Source: CAYNST01 sp964546435
GTDB lineage: Bacteria > Pseudomonadota > Gammaproteobacteria > Pseudomonadales > Cellvibrionaceae
Length of the DNA: 6,203 bases
Assembly (NCBI GenBank): GCA_964546435.1
Contig: CAZJKJ010000110.1
Location: 1-6,203, forward strand
Reading direction: 5' to 3'
Positions within the stretch are counted from its first letter, which is position 1. The number at the start of each line of letters is the position of its first letter. A program made the position numbers and the translations under genes. The notes beneath the pieces were generated by a model. The model ran no database searches and had not been told where the DNA came from. It was given only the letters and a program-made list of their open reading frames with translations. Shown here one piece after another: positions 1 to 5,249 of the stretch.

Positions 1-1
1 G

Positions 2-826
2 CTGGCCTACCAGCAGGGCCTGCTGCGCGAGGGCATCACCCAGTCGCGCGACGCGATGCGGCTGATGATGGCGTCCTTCGTCGAAGGCCTGGACGGCATG
101 GCCGCCGACACCGGCCAGTTCCAGGACCGGCTGCAGGCGCACATGGCGGCGATCCGGCAGGCGCGCACCATCGCCGACCTGGGCCATCGCCTGGAGGACG
201 TGCTCGACGACACCCGGCGCCTGCAGGACAAGGCGCTGCGCTCGCAGGAGCAGCTGCAGGCCGCGCGCGCGGACGTGGAAGCCTCGGAGGCGCGGGTACG
301 CGAGCTGGAGGCGCAGCTGCGCGACATCGGCGAGCTGGCCAGCAGCGACCCGCTCACCGGCGCACTCAACCGGCGCGGCTTCGAGGAGCTGTACCAGGAC
401 CAGCTGGCCAGCGCCGAGCGCGAGGGCTGGCCCCTGGCCCTGGCATTGCTGGACCTGGACGGCTTCCGCCGGCTCAACGGCACCCATGGCCACGCCGGCG
501 GCGATGCCGCGTTGCGGCACGTGGTCCAGGTGCTGGGCCGGGGCCTGCGCAAGGGCGACGCGATCGCCCGCTACGGCGGCGAGGAGTTCGTCCTGCTGCT
601 GCCGCGCACCCGGCTGGAGGACGCCACCGCGCTCGTGCAGCACCTGCAGCGCGAGCTGGCTGTGCGCCCCCTGGAGCACGAGGGCCGGCGGATCGAGGTG
701 CGCTTCAGCGCCGGGGTGGCGGTGCGCCAGCTGGGCGAGGGCCGCGAGCAGCTGCTCCAGCGCGCTGATCGCGCCATGTACCGGGCCAAGCAGGATGGCC
801 GCAACCGGGTCGTGACGGTCCGCTGA
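2..826 (+). CDS. Diguanylate cyclase (GGDEF domain), 5'-truncated by window edge
   Basis: Makes cyclic di-GMP from two GTP. The frame is open to the window edge, so the true N-terminus is outside; residues here are counted from the in-frame Met at 56. Residues 1-50 are helical with no transmembrane segment visible. About 50-95 is a Gln/Arg/Glu/Ala-rich stretch with coiled-coil character, a usual dimerising linker to the catalytic domain. The GGDEF domain follows: SDPLTGALNRRGF at its start (97-109), DLDGF (133-137) with metal-binding Asp, Asn141 and Asp150 in the expected guanine-binding positions, and the active loop GGEEF at 174-178 (bases 575-589). RKGD at 165-168 sits exactly five residues before the loop, matching the RxxD product-inhibition site. 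The domain therefore looks active and feedback-inhibited. The N-terminal input signal cannot be judged. A 97-bp gap separates it from the next gene, with no clear terminator. Confidence 0.95.
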   Translation: MAYQQGLLREGITQSRDAMRLMMASFVEGLDGMAADTGQFQDRLQAHMAAIRQARTIADLGHRLEDVLDDTRRLQDKALRSQEQLQAARADVEASEARVRELEAQLRDIGELASSDPLTGALNRRGFEELYQDQLASAEREGWPLALALLDLDGFRRLNGTHGHAGGDAALRHVVQVLGRGLRKGDAIARYGGEEFVLLLPRTRLEDATALVQHLQRELAVRPLEHEGRRIEVRFSAGVAVRQLGEGREQLLQRADRAMYRAKQDGRNRVVTVR

Positions 827-923
827 GCCGCACCACGCGACGGCCTCCGTAGCGGGCGTTTCACGTCCCCTTGCGTGCGCAGGCGGCCCAATCCCCGCGT
901 CCCCTTCCCCCGAGGGCCCCGCG

Positions 924-1772
924 ATGCCGCTCCGGCTGGGCTTCCAGATCACCTACCGCTTTTCCCAGCCCACGCCGATGGTGGCGATGCTGGACATCCA
1001 CGACAGCCATGCCGGCCGGGTGATCGCCGCCGATGCGCCGTGGACCGAGCCGCAGCTGCCACTGCACCGCTACCGCGACAGCTTCGGCAACACCTGCACC
1101 CGCCTGCTGGCGCCTGCCGGGCTGCTGGTGCTGCATGCCGGCGCGCTGGTGGACGACCGTGTCGGGGTGGAGCGCCCGCGCCCGGGGCTGCTGCCGTCCG
1201 ATGGCGTACCCGCGGCGGTGCAGCTGTTCCTGCAGCCGAGCCGCTACTGCCAGACCCGCCCGCTGCTGCGCTACGCCCACCTGCGCTTTGCCGAGCTGCC
1301 CTCGGACCGGGTGCGGGTGCAGGCGATCTGCGCCCACGTGGCGCGCATCCTCGAATACGCCCCGGACCGCGCCGACTGCACCCGTGGCGCCCTGCGCGCG
1401 CTGCAGGAAGGCCAGGGCGTATGCCGCGACTTCGCCCATGCCGCCATTGCCCTGTGCCGCGCGGTGGGTATCCCCGCGCGCTATTGCACCGGCTACCCGC
1501 CGGCAGGCGCCGAGCACGCGGTGGCCGGATTCAGCGCCTGGTTCGAGGCCTGGGTGGACGGGCGCTGGCAGGCGTTCGACCCGCGCCTTGGCGCCGCCTG
1601 CCCGGCCCGGATCCCGCTGGCGCGCGGACGCGATGCCGCCGACGCCGCCACCAGCTGCGCGTTCGGGCCCTGCGAGCCGAAGCAGGTCAGCGTCTGGGCC
1701 CGGCGCGAGGAGCCGGCCACGGCCCTGCCCTCCCGCGACCAGGCCGTGCCCGCGCTGGCACTGGCCTCCTGA
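924..1772 (+). CDS. Transglutaminase-like family protein with altered catalytic triad
   Basis: 282 aa, no signal peptide or membrane segment, so probably cytoplasmic. Residues 1-75 look like the beta-sandwich N-terminal domain of bacterial transglutaminase-like proteins (YRDSFGN at 50-56). The core runs from about 125 to 225: GVCRDFAH (165-172) holds the nucleophile Cys167, followed by the typical ALCRAVGIPARYCTGY, then GFSAWFEAW (202-210) and GRWQAFDPR (213-221) with Asp219. In ordinary members the His of the triad precedes AW.E; here that position is Ser204. His198 is the only nearby alternative. Relatives act as peptidases or amide-forming enzymes; the substrate is unknown, and the Ser may mean altered or lost catalysis. 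The ATG at 924 is chosen because GAGGG (912-916) lies seven bases upstream and the N-terminal domain begins at once. The ten Cys residues fit a reducing compartment. Confidence 0.85.
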   Translation: MPLRLGFQITYRFSQPTPMVAMLDIHDSHAGRVIAADAPWTEPQLPLHRYRDSFGNTCTRLLAPAGLLVLHAGALVDDRVGVERPRPGLLPSDGVPAAVQLFLQPSRYCQTRPLLRYAHLRFAELPSDRVRVQAICAHVARILEYAPDRADCTRGALRALQEGQGVCRDFAHAAIALCRAVGIPARYCTGYPPAGAEHAVAGFSAWFEAWVDGRWQAFDPRLGAACPARIPLARGRDAADAATSCAFGPCEPKQVSVWARREEPATALPSRDQAVPALALAS

Positions 1773-1813
1773 ACGCAAGGCGGCGATTTCACGTTTCCTC
1801 GTCCTGTCCTTGC

Positions 1814-1833
1814 CGCCGCGGTTACGCGCGGCG
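1814..1833 (+). other. GC-rich hairpin in leader of EF-hand gene
   Basis: CGCCGCG (1814-1820) and CGCGGCG (1827-1833) form a perfect 7-bp stem with a 6-base loop (GTTACG). It lies 41 bases after the transglutaminase stop and is not followed by a T run. It could weakly terminate the upstream transcript or be part of the structured leader of the next gene; the sequence does not decide between these. Confidence 0.45.
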
Positions 1834-1839
1834 TGCGCA

Positions 1840-1867
1840 GATGGCGCACACGGCGCCACGCGCCATC
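1840..1867 (+). promoter_or_regulatory. Inverted repeat just upstream of EF-hand gene's ribosome binding site
   Basis: GATGGCGC (1840-1847) and GCGCCATC (1860-1867) are perfect 8-base inverted repeats separated by 12 bases that themselves contain the palindrome GGCGCC. The right arm ends four bases before the very strong Shine-Dalgarno AGGAGG (1872-1877). The placement suits either an RNA hairpin in the 5' leader or a dimeric operator. No function is proven. Confidence 0.4.
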
Positions 1868-1884
1868 CCCGAGGAGGAAACCCG

Positions 1885-2238
1885 ATGAAGACGACCCCCC
1901 TGTTCGCCCTGGTCCTGGCCGGCACCTTCGCCTGCGGCACGGCCCTGGCCCAGGATCCGCACACCCCCACGTCCACCCACAAGGTGGACAAGAAGGACAC
2001 CGACGGCGACGGCCGCCTGTCGATGGCCGAGTTCACCGCCGGCGGCCGCAAGACCGCCGAGGACTTCGCCAAGTACGACGTCAACGCCGACGGCTACGTC
2101 ACCGACGAAGAGATGGAAGTGGGCAAGGAGCGCGGCATGGTCCCGGGTGAGAAGAAGGACGCGCGCGGCAAGGCGCACCCGGTGCCAACCACCAACCCCA
2201 AGTCGCCGGACCCCGCCGACACCATGGGCAACAACTGA
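1885..2238 (+). CDS. Exported EF-hand calcium-binding protein
   Basis: 117 aa. Residues 1-22 are a signal peptide with Lys2, a hydrophobic core and an ALA cleavage site before Gln23. Cys17 does not sit in a convincing lipobox (TFAC), so a soluble periplasmic or secreted product is favoured over a lipoprotein. The mature part has two canonical 12-residue EF-hand loops: 38-49 (Asp38, Asp40, Asp42, Arg44, Ser46, Glu49) and 65-76 (Asp65, Asn67, Asp69, Tyr71, Thr73, Glu76). All side-chain ligand positions are suitable, so calcium binding is likely. A Lys/Pro-rich, probably disordered tail (about 80-117) follows. The start is fixed by AGGAGG at 1872-1877, seven bases before ATG; the frame stays open far upstream but that part overlaps the transglutaminase gene and does not look like protein. 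Inverted repeats flank the gene on both sides. Partner or process unknown; it may buffer calcium or act as a calcium-dependent adaptor. Confidence 0.92.
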   Translation: MKTTPLFALVLAGTFACGTALAQDPHTPTSTHKVDKKDTDGDGRLSMAEFTAGGRKTAEDFAKYDVNADGYVTDEEMEVGKERGMVPGEKKDARGKAHPVPTTNPKSPDPADTMGNN

Positions 2239-2244
2239 TGCACC

Positions 2245-2273
2245 GGCGCGCGCGCCAACCCGGCGCGCGCGCT
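2245..2273 (+). terminator. Strong GC hairpin between EF-hand gene and 68-aa gene
   Basis: Bases 2245-2256 pair with 2262-2273 around the loop AACCC (2257-2261): eleven Watson-Crick pairs, all G-C, plus a closing G-T. It begins six bases after the EF-hand stop and ends seven bases before the start of the GGAGG of the next gene. There is no T run, so it is not a classic intrinsic terminator. It may be an intra-operon attenuator or a 3'-end stabiliser that sets the two genes to different mRNA levels. Confidence 0.6.
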
Positions 2274-2290
2274 GCCACTGGAGGCCCGCG

Positions 2291-2497
2291 ATGACCCGAC
2301 CGACATCCCCGCCCGAGCAGCACACCACCCGCAACGGGCGCCCCGCCGCCGACCAGGACAAGCCCCACACCGCCGACCGCTACCGCAACGACAAGGCGCA
2401 ATGGAAGCGGCCGGACATGCCCGACACCGACCCGGAACGCAACCACGCGGTACCGGAAGACTACGAACGCCTGCCGCCGGACCGTCCGGCCCGCTGA
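2291..2497 (+). CDS. Small hydrophilic protein of unknown function (68 aa)
   Basis: Not recognised as a named family. The protein is rich in Pro, Arg, Asp, Glu, Gln and Asn, with no Cys, no signal peptide and no hydrophobic segment, so it is probably cytoplasmic and largely disordered. The central part (about 29-45) is a charged stretch around ADRYRNDKAQWKRPD containing the only Trp (38). The C-terminal part has VPEDYERLPPDRPAR (54-68). The ATG at 2291 is supported by GGAGG (2280-2284) six bases upstream, good spacing after the EF-hand gene, and termination just before a convergent hairpin. It likely shares a transcript with the EF-hand gene. Many lysobacterial genomes carry short, charged, stress-linked proteins of this look, but assigning such a role here would be a guess. 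Confidence 0.65.
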   Translation: MTRPTSPPEQHTTRNGRPAADQDKPHTADRYRNDKAQWKRPDMPDTDPERNHAVPEDYERLPPDRPAR

Positions 2498-2503
2498 CCG
2501 TGC

Positions 2504-2527
2504 GGCAGCGGCGATGTCGCCGCTGCC
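2504..2527. terminator. Perfect inverted repeat between convergent genes, probable bidirectional terminator
   Basis: GGCAGCGGCGA (2504-2514) and TCGCCGCTGCC (2517-2527) are exact 11-base inverted repeats separated by TG. As RNA this gives a 10-bp stem with a four-base loop. It fills most of the 40-bp gap between the stop at 2497 (rightward) and the stop at 2538 (leftward). There is no T run on either side, which is common for terminators in very GC-rich genomes. Confidence 0.7.
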
Positions 2528-2537
2528 CAGGCGCGTC

Positions 2538-3392
2538 TCAGCGCGCCGCCTGCTTCGCGGACCTGGCCGCGGCTTCGGCCTGTTTCGCACGCACCCACTG
2601 CATCTGCTCGAGGAAGGTCGTGGTCCAGTAGCGGTCGCGATTGGCGGCCAGGAAGGCCAGCAGTTCCTCGTGCGCCTCGGTGGACACCGGCAGGTAGTCG
2701 CCGCCGATGCCGTGGAAGGTGAACCCCACCATCGTGCCCTTGCGCCCGGCCTCCTCCACCAGCGCGATCAGCTGCGCGCCGGTGACCTCCGTCGGCATCG
2801 CCGCCGGCACGGCGGCCGGATCCAGCGCCCACATGTCCGGCACCACGTCGCCACCGACCAGCTTGATGCCGACGAAGCGCTCGGCGACGGCCTGGACGTA
2901 GTTACCGTCGGACACCGTGCTGTCGCCGCAGGGCGCGGTATAGGTGCGCGGGCCCTCGTGACCGTCCATCGCGCGCAGGAACACATCGGCCAGTTCCACC
3001 TCCTCGCGGAGCTCGGCCACGGTTTTGCGGTCCAGATCGTGCAGCGGCTGCACCCATTCACGGCCCGGCCCATGCCCGGAGCACGGATGCGACAGGCTGT
3101 GGTTGCCCAGCTCGTGGCCCATGCCGGCCAGCGCGCGCCAATCCTCCAGCCGGTTCTGCAGGCCCTCGCGCCCGGGCACGATGTAGAACGTGGCCTTGAG
3201 GCCGTGCCGCTGCAGCGCCGGCACCGCGTTGTCCAGCTGCGACTCCAGCGCATCGTCATAAGCCAGGCTGACCGCGGCCCTGCGGCCATCCGGCCAGGTG
3301 AAGTCCTCGCCCGCCGCGGCCGGCAGCGTCAGCGACGCCAGGCACAGCGCCAGGCAGACCTTGCCAATCCCCATCATGTGTCCCCGAACCAT
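2538..3392 (-). CDS. Exported polysaccharide deacetylase (NodB fold, carbohydrate esterase 4-like)
   Basis: 284 aa. Predicted to remove acetyl groups from a polysaccharide such as peptidoglycan, chitin or xylan; the substrate is not readable from the sequence. Residues 1-27 form a signal peptide (hydrophobic 8-23, cleavage after AAA at 25-27), so it acts outside the cytoplasm. Motif 1 is SLAYDDA (42-48), with Asp46 as the expected base and Asp47 as metal ligand; the more common form is TFDDG. Motif 2 is NHSLSH (97-102) with metal ligands His98 and His102. Motif 3 is YTAPCGD (151-157), and the late His motif is FTFHGIGGDY (224-233) with His227. The mature protein has only two Cys, 104 and 155, one beside motif 2 and one in motif 3. 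The start at 3392 has GGGAGGG eight bases upstream; Met6 or Met7 are alternatives giving a shorter signal peptide. It is divergent from the propeller gene. Confidence 0.93.
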   Translation of the reverse strand: MVRGHMMGIGKVCLALCLASLTLPAAAGEDFTWPDGRRAAVSLAYDDALESQLDNAVPALQRHGLKATFYIVPGREGLQNRLEDWRALAGMGHELGNHSLSHPCSGHGPGREWVQPLHDLDRKTVAELREEVELADVFLRAMDGHEGPRTYTAPCGDSTVSDGNYVQAVAERFVGIKLVGGDVVPDMWALDPAAVPAAMPTEVTGAQLIALVEEAGRKGTMVGFTFHGIGGDYLPVSTEAHEELLAFLAANRDRYWTTTFLEQMQWVRAKQAEAAARSAKQAAR

Positions 3393-3457
3393 GGCCGCGG
3401 CCCTCCCGCGCCTTCGGCCGCCAGTCTAGCCGCAGGCCCGGGCGTGGCGGATGCGCC

Positions 3458-3480
3458 GTGCGGGCGTGCGGGCGTGCTGC
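3458..3480 (+). repeat. Short tandem repeat in divergent intergenic region
   Basis: GTGCGGGC occurs at 3458-3465 and 3466-3473, with a degenerate third unit starting GTGCTGC at 3474. It lies in the 125-bp region between the divergent deacetylase and propeller genes, where the promoters for both should be. A TATCCT at 3485-3490 could be a weak -10 for the rightward gene, but no good -35 is seen. It may be a regulator site or only a low-complexity GC tract. Confidence 0.35.
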
Positions 3481-3517
3481 GGGTATCCTGCGCCGACCAC
3501 CCGATGCCGGAGGCACC

Positions 3518-4432
3518 ATGTCCGTACGCTCGCTCCGCTGGACCCTGCGCGTGGCCGCCACGCTTGCCGTGCTCGCGCCGCTGCCGGTGCTGGCCGCGAC
3601 GCAGCAGGCACCGCAGCTGCTGTGGCAGACCTCCGGATTCACCGGGCCGGAGTCGGTGGTGCACGACGCCGCGCGCGACCGCTTCTACGTCTCCAACATG
3701 GGCAGCTTCGGCCAGGGCGCCACGCCGGGCGACGGCTTCATCAGCCTGCTGGACGGGCGCGGCAACATCGTGGAGCTGCGCTGGATCGAAGGCCTGGAAA
3801 ACCCCAAGGGCCTGGCCCTGACCAACGGCCGGCTCTACGCCGGCGACGACGACGCGCTGCTGGAGATCGACCCGGAACGTGGCGAGCTCATCGCCCGCCA
3901 CCGGCCCGACGATGGCGGCCCGGGGCAGTTCAACGACTGCACCGCCGACGTGGACGGCAACGTGTACGTGTACAGCCGCCGGCTGGCCACGATCTACCGG
4001 CTCGCTGGCGGGACCTTCGCGCCGTGGGTGCAGGTGGACGTGGATGCCAGCGGCCACTTCAACGGCCTGCGCGCCGACGGCGCCCGCCTGCTGGGCGGCA
4101 GCTGGGAGGTGCCCGGCACCGGCAAGCCCGGCCACCTGAGCACCTTCGACCTGGCCGACGGCCGCGCCGGACGCATCGGCACCGACCCGATCGGCCACAT
4201 CGACGGCATCGAGCCCGACGGCCGCGGCGGCTGGACGCTCACCGACTTCACCCCCGGCCGCGTGCTGCACGTGGCCGCCGACGGCAGCACCACCACGCTG
4301 CTGACCCTGTCCACCGGCACCGCCGACCACCTGTACCTGCCGCAGCGCCAACTGCTGCTGGTGCCGATGCTGCGCGGCAACCGCCTGCTGGCCTACCGCT
4401 GGGCACCGGCCGGCGAAGCGCTCAGCCGCTGA
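3518..4432 (+). CDS. Exported SMP-30/gluconolactonase-like beta-propeller protein
   Basis: 304 aa. Residues 1-26 are a signal peptide (Arg4, Arg7, Arg11, hydrophobic core, VLA cleavage site before Ala27), so the product is periplasmic or secreted. The rest shows repeated beta-propeller blades of the SMP-30/NHL kind: GPESVVHDAARDRFYVSN (43-60), NPKGLALTNGRLYAGD (95-110), FNDCTADVDGNVYVYS (138-153), FNGLRADGARLLGGSW (181-196), IDGIEPDGRGGWTLTD (228-243) and a final TADHLYLPQRQLLLVP (268-283). Glu45, Asn139 and Asp229 fall where SMP-30 enzymes place their divalent metal ligands, so lactonase or related hydrolase activity is possible, but the substrate is unknown and propellers also serve as binding scaffolds. 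The start at 3518 is favoured by GGAGG (3509-3513) four bases upstream and by the signal peptide beginning at once; an in-frame ATG at 3458 would add 20 non-conserved residues. The 3' end overlaps the opposing gene. Confidence 0.88.
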   Translation: MSVRSLRWTLRVAATLAVLAPLPVLAATQQAPQLLWQTSGFTGPESVVHDAARDRFYVSNMGSFGQGATPGDGFISLLDGRGNIVELRWIEGLENPKGLALTNGRLYAGDDDALLEIDPERGELIARHRPDDGGPGQFNDCTADVDGNVYVYSRRLATIYRLAGGTFAPWVQVDVDASGHFNGLRADGARLLGGSWEVPGTGKPGHLSTFDLADGRAGRIGTDPIGHIDGIEPDGRGGWTLTDFTPGRVLHVAADGSTTTLLTLSTGTADHLYLPQRQLLLVPMLRGNRLLAYRWAPAGEALSR

Positions 4433-5249
4433 CGTCGCGACGGATGCGCCGGCGCGGCGGCTGCGGTGCGCGCTCGGCCATCTCCCGCACGCGCGCGCCG
4501 GCCTCGCGTACCAGGGTCGGCAGCAGATGCGTCTCCGGCAGCAGGTGCCAGTATTTCTGCGGCATCTCCTGGCGCATCATCCGGGTGTTGAGCCGGGCCG
4601 GGTTGAAGATGTTGGCGTAGTAGGTGCGCCACAGGCCGTCATGCGCATCGTCGGCCGGCACGTCGCTGCGCTGCCCGCCCGGCCCGGCCCACAGCCGGGC
4701 GCCATCCCAGCGCGCGCTGCGGTACGGGGTGACGATGGTCCAGCGCATGCCGGCAAAGCGCCGGGCGAAGAACGGCGCGACCCGGTCCACGATCTGGTGC
4801 TCCGGCTCGAACCAGGCGATGTAGGTCTCCTCCTCGCCGGGCACCGCGCGGAAGCGCACGAAGGCCTTCATCTTGTGGGTGTCCCGGCGAACCGCCTTCT
4901 CCAGCACGCGGGCACGGACCACGTCGGCATCGGTGCTGCGCTCGAGCAGGTGGCGCTCGCCGCGGCCGATGCGCCACAGCATCCGGTACAGCAGCCCATG
5001 GCGCTGCGCATCGCGATGGCACAGCACCCGCGCGGCCAGGTCGAGGAAACCCGGGGGCACCGACAGTGCTGGCACGTCCGCCCGCGGCGATGCGTCCTCC
5101 AGCGACGGCCACGGCAACAGGCCCGGCTGCGCATCGCCGCCCCAGTCCACCTGCTCCGGGGCCAGGCCGGCGGCCCAGGCACGGCGCGCGGCCGTGCGCC
5201 ACCCGGCCAGATCCCATGGCAGCTCCAGGCTGGCGCGCCAGCCGCTCAT
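4422..5249 (-). CDS. DUF4130 / TIGR03915-type putative DNA metabolism protein
   Basis: 275 aa, no signal peptide. Recognised by the family's characteristic blocks: RRDTHKMKAFVRFR (121-134), WFEPEHQIVDRVAPFF (146-161) followed by RWTIVTP (169-175), and LWRTYYANIFNPARLN (206-221) followed by MMRQEMPQKYW and LLPE (224-239). The family is named for co-occurrence with a radical SAM protein and a uracil-DNA-glycosylase-family protein, and is sometimes fused to the latter; its own biochemistry is not established to my knowledge. Here it stands alone: nothing in the C-terminal tail (Arg/Pro-rich, 250-275) resembles a glycosylase. The ATG overlaps the stop of the radical SAM gene as ATGA (5246-5249), and no Shine-Dalgarno is seen before it, so translation is probably coupled. 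The cytoplasmic partner is most likely that radical SAM protein. The 3' end overlaps the convergent propeller gene by 11 bases. Confidence 0.9.
   Translation of the reverse strand: MSGWRASLELPWDLAGWRTAARRAWAAGLAPEQVDWGGDAQPGLLPWPSLEDASPRADVPALSVPPGFLDLAARVLCHRDAQRHGLLYRMLWRIGRGERHLLERSTDADVVRARVLEKAVRRDTHKMKAFVRFRAVPGEEETYIAWFEPEHQIVDRVAPFFARRFAGMRWTIVTPYRSARWDGARLWAGPGGQRSDVPADDAHDGLWRTYYANIFNPARLNTRMMRQEMPQKYWHLLPETHLLPTLVREAGARVREMAERAPQPPRRRIRRDVSG

Noticed and set aside
827..923. Possible terminator after the diguanylate cyclase gene
   Set aside because: Only 4-bp stems such as ACGG/CCGT could be found and there is no T run, so no terminator is called.
1033..1884. Long upstream extension of the EF-hand frame
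   Set aside because: It overlaps the transglutaminase gene out of frame and translates to Arg/Ala/Pro/Cys-rich nonsense. The ATG at 1885 has a strong Shine-Dalgarno and begins a proper signal peptide.
1885..1950. EF-hand protein as a lipoprotein
   Set aside because: Cys17 is preceded by TFA, which is a poor lipobox, and a good signal peptidase I site (ALA before Gln23) follows.
861..2084. Open frame of 407 codons on the minus strand
   Set aside because: It is antisense to the transglutaminase and EF-hand genes, has a Gly/Ala/Arg/Gln low-complexity translation, and arises from the GC-rich codon bias of the real genes. The plus-strand products have clear family motifs.
2514..3821. Open frame of 435 codons on the plus strand
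   Set aside because: It is antisense to the polysaccharide deacetylase and then runs out of frame into the propeller gene; no recognisable domain. Shadow of GC-rich coding sequence.
4446..4455. Palindrome GCGCCGGCGC near the DUF4130 3' end
   Set aside because: It lies within coding sequence and codes for Arg-rich residues; palindromes of this kind are expected by chance at this GC content.
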